Notes under the pieces: generated by a model
Told to the model about the DNA's origin: nothing
Database searches by the model: none
The model's input: only the letters and a program-made list of their open reading frames with translations
Position numbers and translations under genes: made by a program
In this document: piece after piece, positions 7,879-14,654 of the stretch
How the letters are laid out: each line of letters starts with the position of its first letter
Numbering within the stretch: the first letter of the stretch is position 1
Assembly: GCA_027032655.1 (NCBI GenBank)
Contig: JALVMZ010000660.1
Span: forward strand, 1-21,957
Reading direction: 5' to 3'
Length of the DNA stretch: 21,957 nt
DNA from: Desulfobacteraceae bacterium
GTDB lineage: Bacteria; Desulfobacterota; DSM-4660; Desulfatiglandales; JALVMZ01

Positions 7879-9180
7879 TTAAGGGCCTCCCGTGAAGGGA
7901 TTGGAAAGTATTATTGTCTGTTCCCGCATGGGACCAACAGAGACTATTGAAATGGGGATACCTGATAGCTCCTGAATCCTGAGCAGATACCTTTTTGTCT
8001 CATCTGGAAGCTCATCCCATGATCTAACAGAAGATATATCCTGGTCCCAGCCAGGCAGTTCCTCATATACTGGTTTACACCTGGAAAGCCTCTTAAGACT
8101 GGCGGGTCTTGAGCCAACCCTTTCCCCATCAAGTTCATATTCCACACATATCTTGATTTTTTTAAGCCCGCTCAGGACATCCAGTTTCGTAATACTGATG
8201 CTGTTGAGGCCATTCAGTCTGATGGAATCCTTTATGAGAACCATATCAAGCCAGCCACACCTCCTTCTCCTACCTGTGGTGGCACCAAATTCGGCCCCCC
8301 GCTCCTGGATATAATCTCCTGTTTCATCATTAAGCTCGGTGGGAAAGGGTCCTGCACCAACCCTTGTGGTATAGGCCTTGACTATTCCATTTATATGATT
8401 CAGTTTATCAGGCCCTATGCCTGCGCCAGAACATGCAGTGCCTGCCACCGGGTTTGAGGAAGTCACATATGGGTATGTTCCATGATCCACATCGAGGTGT
8501 GTGCCCTGTGCACCTTCAAACAGTATCCTCTTTCCCTTAAGAATGGCCTTTTCAATCTCCAGGGATACATCCCTTATATATGGTTTCAGTATCTCCCCCA
8601 TCCGGAGATATGACTCATAGATACTATCATAGTCCAGTGGTTCTGAATTTAAAAACTCTGTTAAATAGAAGTTCTTTTCCTCCAGGTTTACCTTTATCTT
8701 CTCACTTAGGGTATCAGGCTCTGTCATGTCTATTGCCCTTATCCCTACCCTTGCAACCTTATCCTCATAACATGGGCCTATTCCTCTCCCCGTGGTGCCG
8801 AGCTTTTTCTTACCCTTTGCCTCTTCCCTTGCCAGATCAATGGCCCTGTGGTAAGGCATGATGATGTGAGCCTTTTCACTCAGGGATAGATTCTCAGGGG
8901 TTATCTCCACTCCCTTTGAACGCAGCTCCTCCATTTCACCCAGCAGGACTTCAGGGTCCACCACAAGACCATTTCCAATAAGGCATCTCTTGCCTTTGTG
9001 GAGAATTCCGGATGGAATCAGATGACAGATGGTCTGCTCCCCGTTAACCACCAGTGTATGTCCTGCATTATTTCCTCCCTGATATCTCACCACTAAATCC
9101 GCATACTCTGTCAGCATATCAACCACTTTGCCTTTGCCTTCATCACCCCACTGGGTTCCCACAACAACCACATTGGTCAT
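7879..9180 (-). CDS. purA: Adenylosuccinate synthetase
   Basis: A 433-aa protein, the normal length for PurA. It opens with VVVGTQWGDEGKGKVVDML, the GTP-binding/catalytic signature including the catalytic Asp of WGDEGKGK, followed by YQGGNNAGHTLV. Later come GTTGRGIGPCYEDK, FEGAQGTHLDVDHGTYPYVTSSN, GAGPFPTEL and the C-terminal GPMREQTI-type GTP site. It joins IMP and aspartate using GTP to make adenylosuccinate, the first committed step to AMP, in the cytoplasm. GGAGG lies about 5 nt upstream of the ATG. It follows rsmE by 77 bp on the same strand and converges on the pilus operon. Nothing unusual is seen in the sequence. Confidence 0.97.
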   Translation of the reverse strand: MTNVVVVGTQWGDEGKGKVVDMLTEYADLVVRYQGGNNAGHTLVVNGEQTICHLIPSGILHKGKRCLIGNGLVVDPEVLLGEMEELRSKGVEITPENLSLSEKAHIIMPYHRAIDLAREEAKGKKKLGTTGRGIGPCYEDKVARVGIRAIDMTEPDTLSEKIKVNLEEKNFYLTEFLNSEPLDYDSIYESYLRMGEILKPYIRDVSLEIEKAILKGKRILFEGAQGTHLDVDHGTYPYVTSSNPVAGTACSGAGIGPDKLNHINGIVKAYTTRVGAGPFPTELNDETGDYIQERGAEFGATTGRRRRCGWLDMVLIKDSIRLNGLNSISITKLDVLSGLKKIKICVEYELDGERVGSRPASLKRLSRCKPVYEELPGWDQDISSVRSWDELPDETKRYLLRIQELSGIPISIVSVGPMREQTIILSNPFTGGP

Positions 9181-9257
9181 GGTAGCCTCCTTGAGATTTT
9201 TCTATGCTATTTAAAGTATCATATGTTTTTACCTGAAAATCAAGGCAATTGCTCTCC

Positions 9258-10001
9258 TTAATTCAAATCACCCCATTCGTATTGAACCAGTGAGACCATT
9301 GAAATGGATGCGGTCTCGGCCCTGAGTATCCTTCTTCCCAGGGTAGCAGGTATAAAGCCCGATTCCTTTGCCCATTGAATCTCAGCCTTTGAAAATCCCC
9401 CTTCTGGACCCACAATCCCGATAAAATGATCCCTTTTCTCCCGCTCAGTAAGGATCTTCTTAATTGAAATCCTTTTATCCTGCTCCCATAATATCACCTT
9501 TGTTGCATGTCTTTCTTTCAGGTTATCAAGCATATCTCGAAAATCCATCACCTGCGTAATTTCAGGTGGTGTCAGTGCATCAGATTGTTTTACCGCGCTT
9601 ATGGCCACACCCTGCCAGTGTTTCAGCCTGGATTCATGCTTATGTTTATCCATTCTTATTATGGACCTGCTTGATAGAAATGGAATTATGGTATTTACAC
9701 CCAGTTCAGTGCATTTTTCTATAATAATATCCATTCTTCTTGCGCGGATAAGTGCCTGGGCAAGGGTAATCTTAACGGGTGATGGCATGATGCCAGGAAG
9801 TTCAGAAATGATATCCACCGTAACACATCCTCTCCTGACATCCCTTATAGTTGCCCTGAATCTCCTGCCCCCTCCCTCTATTAATACTATCTCCTCTCCA
9901 GGCATCATGCGAAGCACACGGATCATATGTCTTGCCTCAGCACCTTTAATCACAATGGGGACTGATTCAGGGTCAATATTTTGTAAAAAGAATCTTCTCA
10001 T
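9258..10001 (-). CDS. rsmE: 16S rRNA (uracil-1498-N3)-methyltransferase
   Basis: A 247-aa protein of the SPOUT (knotted) methyltransferase class. The N-terminal PUA-like part begins MRRFFLQNID, with HMIRVLRMMPGEEIVLI. The catalytic part has ALIRARRMDIIIEKCTELGV and AVKQSDA; the S-adenosylmethionine-binding knot is visible as IVGPEGGFS (about 196-204) and LGRRILRAETA (221-231). It methylates N3 of U1498 in the 30S decoding region. The Shine-Dalgarno is TGAGGT before the ATG. It begins 9 nt after prmA; prmA-rsmE neighbours are a very common arrangement in bacteria, which supports both calls. Confidence 0.95.
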   Translation of the reverse strand: MRRFFLQNIDPESVPIVIKGAEARHMIRVLRMMPGEEIVLIEGGGRRFRATIRDVRRGCVTVDIISELPGIMPSPVKITLAQALIRARRMDIIIEKCTELGVNTIIPFLSSRSIIRMDKHKHESRLKHWQGVAISAVKQSDALTPPEITQVMDFRDMLDNLKERHATKVILWEQDKRISIKKILTEREKRDHFIGIVGPEGGFSKAEIQWAKESGFIPATLGRRILRAETASISMVSLVQYEWGDLN

Positions 10002-10010
10002 ATATGGACC

Positions 10011-10886
10011 TCAAGACTTTTTGGCCTTGAAGCAGACCCACTCCTCCATTGAGGATATATGCTCGATCCTGAGAGAGTGAAGTTTTAAGAGTCTTTCTGT
10101 ATCATCAAGCTGTTTATTTAAAATACCACTTAATATAATATATCCATCCTTTTCAAGCAGTCTTATTAATTCACCTATCATGGAAGAGATAATTTCAAAG
10201 GTAAGATTTGCTGTGATAATATTATACATGTTCCTTATAGAATTTGGTAATGAAACCACAAATCCTATCTTTGCTTCGGAATTATTGAAGATTGCGTTTT
10301 TCTTCGCCCATCTAAGAGCATCTTCGTCAATATCAATTGCAACCACTCTTTCTGCACCTAAGATTACACCATATATTGCAAGTATTCCGCTACCCGTGCC
10401 CACATCAAGCATGTTAGCTCCCATCCAGGAATCAATTGTTTCCATCGCTTTAAGACAGAGCCTGGTGCTTGGGTGTTTTCCCGTGCCAAAGGCAGGGCCA
10501 GGGTCAAGTATCATAATATTCCCGTTAAAGGATGGCCGGGTTTCCCAGGGGGGGACGATTAATAGATTCTCAGTAATCCTATCTGCCCTGAAAAATCTTT
10601 TCCATACCCGGGAGTAATCCTCTTTTTTAATGGCCCTTATATTAATAACAGGATTTTTAATTTCAGGGAAATTAATGAGGGCATCTTTTAATAAAGCATC
10701 AAATTTTGATCTGATGGAATTGATATCGGCTTCAGGGGGGAAATATGAAACTATTGGATCATCCTTATTTGAGGGTTCAATAATTCCTGTAGATCCCAAA
10801 TCAAAAAGAATAGAGCAGATAATCTCTCTAATAACAGGGGCAGAGTATATGGCAAATTCAATCCATTCTTCCTTTTTATCAATCAT
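10011..10886 (-). CDS. prmA: Ribosomal protein L11 methyltransferase
   Basis: A 291-aa class I methyltransferase with the PrmA hallmarks: WKRFFRADRI, then DPGPAFGTGKHPSTRLCL (about 128-145), the S-adenosylmethionine loop MLDVGTGSG (159-167), the acidic ribose-binding VVAIDIDEDA, and IITANLTFE in place of the usual NILA-type motif. It trimethylates ribosomal protein L11. The N-terminal 100 residues match the substrate-recognition region in length. The ribosome site before ATG 10886 is weak. A -35/-10 pair overlapping the terminator of the gene before it could serve as promoter. A general PrmA-like methyltransferase is the only real alternative, and the rsmE neighbour argues against it. Confidence 0.93.
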   Translation of the reverse strand: MIDKKEEWIEFAIYSAPVIREIICSILFDLGSTGIIEPSNKDDPIVSYFPPEADINSIRSKFDALLKDALINFPEIKNPVINIRAIKKEDYSRVWKRFFRADRITENLLIVPPWETRPSFNGNIMILDPGPAFGTGKHPSTRLCLKAMETIDSWMGANMLDVGTGSGILAIYGVILGAERVVAIDIDEDALRWAKKNAIFNNSEAKIGFVVSLPNSIRNMYNIITANLTFEIISSMIGELIRLLEKDGYIILSGILNKQLDDTERLLKLHSLRIEHISSMEEWVCFKAKKS

Positions 10887-10920
10887 GTAATGGTGATTGG
10901 CCTTGGTTTAATTAAGATTC

Positions 10921-10950
10921 ATTTTAAAGGGGCAATAAATCCTATTTCAA
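10921..10950 (-). promoter_or_regulatory. Candidate sigma-70 promoter for prmA-rsmE-purA
   Basis: On the minus strand TTGAAA (10950-10945) is followed after 18 bp by TAAAAT (10926-10921); each is one base off consensus. The expected start is about 28 nt upstream of the prmA ATG. The element lies within the hairpin that ends the preceding transcript. Confidence 0.4.
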
Positions 10951-10970
10951 TTAATAGGGTTCATTGCCCC
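10929..10970 (-). terminator. Hairpin terminator after the DUF35 gene
   Basis: GGGGCAAT (10929-10936) pairs exactly with ATTGCCCC (10963-10970), and the interior adds an imperfect CCTA/TAGG pairing. In the minus-strand transcript the hairpin follows the DUF35 stop by 8 nt and is followed by a short TTTAAAA run. The U-tract is weak, so termination may be partial. Confidence 0.6.
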
Positions 10971-10978
10971 TGATGTTG

Positions 10979-11413
10979 TTAGGCCTTTTCAAATACATAA
11001 TTTAACTGGCCATTGGGGAGCCTGTTAACCTTTGTTATCATCTCCATGCCTATCTTAATTTCATCATCAGGTATTGAAGATGAGATTCTGCCAAAAACCT
11101 TATAATCACCATAATCTAAGACTGCAATGGAATAGGGAAGGTCATTTTCAAACCCCACGGGGGCATATTGTAGTTTGCTATATGTAACAAGTTTTCCTGT
11201 TCCGCTAACCTCAAACCATTCCATGTCATCTGATAAACAATTATAACAATCGGCTCTGGGTGGAAAGAACTTTTTCCCGCATCCTTTACATCGGGTTCCC
11301 ATTACCTTTCCCTGCTCAAGATAATCAATGAAGTCATTTACCTTTGTTGTTGCTGTAAAACTTGCTGTTCCGAATTTGCTGAACCTTGTATCAATCTCTT
11401 TTTTCTTTCCCAT
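10979..11413 (-). CDS. DUF35 zinc-ribbon/OB-fold acyl-CoA-binding protein, thiolase partner
   Basis: A 144-aa protein with a rubredoxin-like zinc ribbon C42-x2-C45-x10-C56-x2-C59 (CKGCGKKFFPP, then CYNC), followed by the OB-fold stretch SGTGKLVTYSKLQYAPVGF and PYSIAVLDYGDYKVFGRI. DUF35 proteins pair with thiolase-like enzymes; in archaea one bridges thiolase and HMG-CoA synthase, and BbsA is the DUF35 partner of thiolase BbsB in benzylsuccinate breakdown. The gene begins 3 nt after the thiolase stop with GGAGG upstream of its ATG, so the two are translated from one message. The substrate of the pair is not visible from sequence. Confidence 0.88.
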   Translation of the reverse strand: MGKKKEIDTRFSKFGTASFTATTKVNDFIDYLEQGKVMGTRCKGCGKKFFPPRADCYNCLSDDMEWFEVSGTGKLVTYSKLQYAPVGFENDLPYSIAVLDYGDYKVFGRISSSIPDDEIKIGMEMITKVNRLPNGQLNYVFEKA

Positions 11414-11416
11414 CTT

Positions 11417-12583
11417 TTACCTCCCCAGAATTGTCACATTACCATAAAGTCCAACACCACCAATATTATGGACAAGTCCGATCTCAGGGTCTTTGACCTG
11501 CATCTGCCCTGCTTCACCCCTTAGCTGAAGCACTATGGTCCTTATCTGGCTTCCGCCTGTAGCCCCTATGGGATGTCCCTTTGAAAGAAGCCCCCCATCA
11601 ACATTGACGGGGATCTTTCCTTCTTTGTATGTCTCTTTACTCCTAATTAGCTCCTTTCCCTCTCCTGGTTTTGCAAAACCAAGATTCTCATATGCCATAA
11701 TCTCCGCTATTGTAAAACAATCATGCACCTCTGCCACATCCACATCTTCAGGGCCAATACCTGCCATCTGGTATGCCTGCTCTGCAGCCCTCTGTGCCGC
11801 ACTCAGGCCTGTAAATAGTTCTCTACCAGCAAGGTTCACACTTTCAGATGCAGCACCAAGCCCCAGTATCCATACAGGTTTATTGCTCATTGCCTTTGCC
11901 TTTTCTTCATTCGCCAGTATTACACAAGAACTACCATCTGCATTTGCACAGCAATCCCCCACTCTTAAAGGACTTGCCACCGGATTTGACATTGGACTAC
12001 CTGGATCATTGAACATCTCAAGTGTTACCGGTTTTCTATAAACAGCCTTATCGTTTATCTGACCATAGGTGGCCGCCTTTACCCTTACTAAGGCAAGATC
12101 TTCAGGTGTTGTGCCGTATTTTTCCATATGTGCCCTGGCATACATGGCATAATATGCGGGCATCATGGTTCCAAAGGGGCTTTCCCACTGGATGTCAGCA
12201 CCTCTTCCCATTCTTTCCTGGGACTCAGCGGATGATATCTCTGACATCTTTTGAAAACCTATTACTGCCACCACATCGTGAAGCCCTGATTTGATGAGTG
12301 AGTATGCAATCCTCACCCCCATACTGCTGGATGAGCAGAGGCTCTCAAGATAGCAGGTGGGCTGAGGTATCAGACCCAGATATTCTGCAAATACACCTGC
12401 AGGGGATCTCTGTTTATCATACTCGGGTGCAGAGCATATGATGGATGCATCAATATCCTTAACAGATATACCAGCATCCTTGACCGCATCTTTAAAACCC
12501 TCAAATGCAAGCTCTCGAATTGAGCCTTCATAACCTCTTACAAATGCACTCTGACCCACACCGATTATAGCAACCCTACTCAT
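11417..12583 (-). CDS. Thiolase-family acyl-CoA acetyltransferase (SCP-x / archaeal-type)
   Basis: A 388-aa thiolase-fold enzyme. The nucleophile is in YLESLCSSSSMG (C83). Other family marks are the VHDCF motif (H287, C289) and GHPIGATG (H337). The C-terminus reads HNIGGVG where classical thiolases have a Cys-x-Gly, which puts it in the SCP-x/archaeal-type branch rather than the FadA/PhaA branch. Such enzymes cleave or form beta-ketoacyl-CoA. The DUF35 gene directly downstream is the normal partner of this branch. GGAGG precedes the ATG, and a -35/-10 pair is seen about 90 bp upstream. Whether it works in degradation or synthesis of acyl-CoA is unknown; no other pathway gene is in the window. 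Confidence 0.88.
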   Translation of the reverse strand: MSRVAIIGVGQSAFVRGYEGSIRELAFEGFKDAVKDAGISVKDIDASIICSAPEYDKQRSPAGVFAEYLGLIPQPTCYLESLCSSSSMGVRIAYSLIKSGLHDVVAVIGFQKMSEISSAESQERMGRGADIQWESPFGTMMPAYYAMYARAHMEKYGTTPEDLALVRVKAATYGQINDKAVYRKPVTLEMFNDPGSPMSNPVASPLRVGDCCANADGSSCVILANEEKAKAMSNKPVWILGLGAASESVNLAGRELFTGLSAAQRAAEQAYQMAGIGPEDVDVAEVHDCFTIAEIMAYENLGFAKPGEGKELIRSKETYKEGKIPVNVDGGLLSKGHPIGATGGSQIRTIVLQLRGEAGQMQVKDPEIGLVHNIGGVGLYGNVTILGR

Positions 12584-12670
12584 AAATTCCTCCTTTTATG
12601 CTTTTTGCATCTTCCCTATCACTATTAGAAGGGATATGACAATCATCTTTTAATTAAAGAACAAATCTGA

Positions 12671-12699
12671 AATCTAAAAAATTCCAAAAAAAGCGTCAA
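12671..12699 (-). promoter_or_regulatory. Candidate sigma-70 promoter for thiolase-DUF35
   Basis: On the minus strand TTGACG (12699-12694) and TAGATT (12676-12671) are separated by 17 bp. The -35 matches consensus at five of six positions, the -10 at four of six. The implied leader is about 80 nt before the thiolase ATG. Confidence 0.4.
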
Positions 12700-12837
12700 G
12701 AAAATTACTATTTTCAGATAAATATCTTTGGGCCTGTTTGATAAAATAGAAAATTAAGTTGATGGCCCCGATTTTGCGTTTTAAGGCATCTATTTATACT
12801 TTTTTGAGACGCTTCCTGCGCCCTTAAGGCCAATCCC

Positions 12838-12945
12838 TCAGCTTCCGCATAAAGTGTTTATTAAATCTTTATTAGATTTAGAAAGCCATTTAAGAAATCG
12901 CTTCAACCAGCTTTCCCTTTCAATTTTCTTCATTGTTTTCGTCAT
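12838..12945 (-). CDS. Possible 35-aa basic amphipathic peptide with C-terminal Cys
   Basis: An ATG at 12945 on the minus strand opens 35 codons ending in TGA. GGGAG lies about 10 nt upstream. The peptide is basic and looks helical: ERESWLKRFLKWLSKS carries W, L, F, L, W and L at spacing that would form a hydrophobic face against Lys and Arg. It ends in TLCGS, with its single cysteine three residues from the end. I do not recognise the family, although short helical peptides with a tryptophan-rich face and a terminal cysteine feel like a recurring type. It lies alone in a gene-poor stretch. It may be noncoding; the evidence is the ribosome site and the ordered amino-acid pattern only. Confidence 0.4.
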   Translation of the reverse strand: MTKTMKKIERESWLKRFLKWLSKSNKDLINTLCGS

Positions 12946-12995
12946 GATATTAATTCTCCCTCAACTTTTTATATATTATTATTCATCTTTTCCAC

Positions 12996-13011
12996 AAAAG
13001 CAAATGCTTTT
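12996..13011. repeat. Short perfect palindrome
   Basis: AAAAGCA and TGCTTTT are exact reverse complements separated by AA. This is a possible protein-binding site or tiny hairpin. It has no clear promoter next to it. Confidence 0.3.
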
Positions 13012-13188
13012 CATATACTTATCAAAGGAATAATTCTGCCCAACATTGTCCCTAATATAATAAAGGACATAGGTGATTAGTGGTGTATGGTGGGCACATG
13101 ATGGAGGCAGAAAATGGGCTGTGGAAGAATGGATAATGTATCCTAAATTTTTGTTGTTGATTCAGACCTCTGCTTTTCAATTATTGTA

Positions 13189-13216
13189 TTGACACAATTG
13201 GATTGAGGATTATAAT
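13189..13216 (+). promoter_or_regulatory. Near-consensus sigma-70 promoter before the tRNA remnant
   Basis: TTGACA (13189-13194) and TATAAT (13211-13216) both match consensus at all six positions, with a 16-bp spacer (one short of optimum). Transcription would begin around 13223-13224, a few bases before the first base of the tRNA-like sequence at 13227, the spacing of a stable-RNA promoter. Because no terminator is obvious before moeA, it could drive the moeA operon. Confidence 0.75.
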
Positions 13217-13226
13217 TGAAATTGAT

Positions 13227-13271
13227 CGCGGGGTGGAGCAGTCAGGTAGCTCGTCGGGCTCATAACCCGAA
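13227..13271 (+). pseudogene. Truncated initiator tRNA(fMet) gene, 5' half only
   Basis: The sequence contains the 5' acceptor strand CGCGGGG, the TG linker, the D-arm (GAGC...GCTC) and the anticodon arm with loop CTCATAA (anticodon CAT). The stem has the three G-C pairs (GGG/CCC) that mark initiator tRNAs. After CCCGAA the match stops: the variable region, T-arm, 3' acceptor strand (which should read CCCCGC) and CCA are absent within the next 120 bp. A faint echo of TCGCA and TCAAAT follows, too far displaced to fold. About 45 of 77 nt remain, so it cannot make a functional tRNA. Confidence 0.85.
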
Positions 13272-13287
13272 TTAGTTGTATCTCGCA

Positions 13288-13318
13288 TATATCAAATATG
13301 ATATAATTATTTGATATA
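13288..13318. repeat. Perfect palindrome between tRNA remnant and moeA
   Basis: TATATCAAATA (13288-13298) is the exact reverse complement of TATTTGATATA (13308-13318), with a 9-nt spacer. It sits downstream of the strong promoter and 78 bp before the moeA start, a position suited to an operator or to a leader hairpin. The regulator encoded in the same operon is a ModE-type HTH protein, and ModE sites are TATA-rich palindromes, so it is a candidate ligand; this is inference. Confidence 0.45.
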
Positions 13319-13396
13319 ACTCAGTTGATGAATTCCATAGCGTGCAGATAATTGATGTAAAATCGTTTTATAGGGATATGGAAGGAGGGCAGGAAT

Positions 13397-14653
13397 TTGT
13401 TCTTTAAAGTAACTCCCATAGAGGAGGTTTTGAAAATCCTGGATGGATTTCCTTTGCTTGGATCAGAGACTGTCCCCTTAAAAGATGCATATGGAAGGGT
13501 TCTGGCCCAGGACTTTTTTGCCACCAAGGAACTCCCTGAATTTTTCAGATCCACAATGGATGGATTTGCAGTTAATTCAAGGGATACATTTGGCGCAACA
13601 GGGTCAATTCCATCAATACTGGAGATTGTGGGGGAGGTCCCCATGGGAAGCATGCCTCAATTTGAATTGAAAACAGGTGAGTGTGCAAGGATCTGGACAG
13701 GAGGGATGCTCCCATCTGGAGCAGATAGTGTGGTTATGATTGAGCACTCATCCATGATTGATGAAAAGACCATTGAGGTTTACAGGTCTGTGGTTCCTCT
13801 TGAAAATGTAATTAAACCGGGTGATGACTTCAAGAAGGGGGAAAAGGTCCTTGAAGCGGGCACGGTGTTAATGCCACAGGATATAGGAGCACTTGCTGCA
13901 TTTGGTATAGCAGGGGTTAATGTCTTTAAAAATCCAAAAATAGCAATAATATCCACAGGAGATGAGATTGTTCCCATCACAGAGGTTCCCCCTCCAGGTA
14001 AAATAAGGGATGTCAATTCATATTCACTGTGTTCATTTGCAAGAAAATATAATGCTGAGCCTATTCTTCTGGGTATCTGCAGGGATGAGGAGTCGGAATT
14101 CAGAGATAAACTCCTTGAGGCTCGTGAACTTGGAGATAGTATATGGATATCAGGGGGGAGCTCTGTGGGTATGAGAGATATTACCATAAAGGTCCTTGAG
14201 TCATTTAAGGATGTTGAGATACTAATTCACGGTATATCCATCAGTCCTGGGAAACCCACTATCATTGCCAGGACTTCGGATGGTAGGGGGATATTTGGCC
14301 TACCAGGGCATATCACATCTGCTATGGTTGTTGCAGAGATACTTCTTTCCTATTTTCTGTTAAGGATTACGGGCCAGAGCCCTGATTATGATGGCATTCA
14401 TCATAGAATACAGGCAGAAATAACGAGAAATGTGGATTCTTCAGGAGGGAGGGATGATTATATAAGGGTTAAGATTATCAAAGAGGGAGATAGACTCTTT
14501 GCAGAGCCGATATTTGGGAAATCAGGTCTTATATCTACTCTGGTTCAGGGTGATGGTCTTGTTCGCATTGAGAGAAACAGAGAAGGCCTTTACAAAGGTG
14601 AAAAGGTAAATGTGATACTCCTGAGAGATATATTTCATAAAAAAGGGGTTTGA
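13397..14653 (+). CDS. moeA: Molybdopterin molybdenumtransferase MoeA (first copy)
   Basis: A 418-aa MoeA. It starts at TTG 13397, preceded by GGAGGG with a 7-nt gap; the nearby ATG at 13378 is in another frame. Motifs in order: RSTMDGFAV (Asp55, matching the catalytic Asp of E. coli MoeA), IWTGGMLPSGADSVVMIE (about 99-116), ISTGDEIVP (185-193), ISGGSSVGMRD (251-261), SPGKPT (283-288) and GLPGH (301-305, where GLPGNP is usual). MoeA inserts molybdate or tungstate into adenylated molybdopterin. It is the first gene of moeA-moeA/PBP-modE-like-mobB and overlaps nothing. Paired MoeA copies often divide Mo and W duty in anaerobes; which metal this one handles cannot be read from the sequence. Confidence 0.94.
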   Translation: MFFKVTPIEEVLKILDGFPLLGSETVPLKDAYGRVLAQDFFATKELPEFFRSTMDGFAVNSRDTFGATGSIPSILEIVGEVPMGSMPQFELKTGECARIWTGGMLPSGADSVVMIEHSSMIDEKTIEVYRSVVPLENVIKPGDDFKKGEKVLEAGTVLMPQDIGALAAFGIAGVNVFKNPKIAIISTGDEIVPITEVPPPGKIRDVNSYSLCSFARKYNAEPILLGICRDEESEFRDKLLEARELGDSIWISGGSSVGMRDITIKVLESFKDVEILIHGISISPGKPTIIARTSDGRGIFGLPGHITSAMVVAEILLSYFLLRITGQSPDYDGIHHRIQAEITRNVDSSGGRDDYIRVKIIKEGDRLFAEPIFGKSGLISTLVQGDGLVRIERNREGLYKGEKVNVILLRDIFHKKGV

Positions 14654-14654
14654 T

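Larger units (their letters stand above)
12584..13226. other. Long intergenic region upstream of the truncated tRNA
   Basis: More than 600 bp hold no long reading frame. The stretch is AT-rich. I can point to a thiolase promoter candidate, one possible 35-codon ORF on the minus strand, a 16-bp palindrome and a strong promoter at its right end. No transposase remnant or terminal inverted repeat is visible. Confidence 0.6.

Noticed and set aside
8580..8861. Plus-strand frame of 93 codons inside purA
   Set aside because: It is antisense to highly conserved PurA sequence and has proline/leucine-rich composition typical of a shadow frame.
13272..13300. A split or intron-containing fMet tRNA with its T-arm slightly downstream
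   Set aside because: TCGCA and TCAAAT occur but are displaced, no T-stem forms, and the 3' acceptor CCCCGC is missing before moeA.
13272..13396. Molybdenum-cofactor riboswitch in front of moeA
   Set aside because: The 125-nt leader is AT-rich and shows only one simple palindrome; the multi-stem, GC-rich conserved core of the Moco RNA is not visible.
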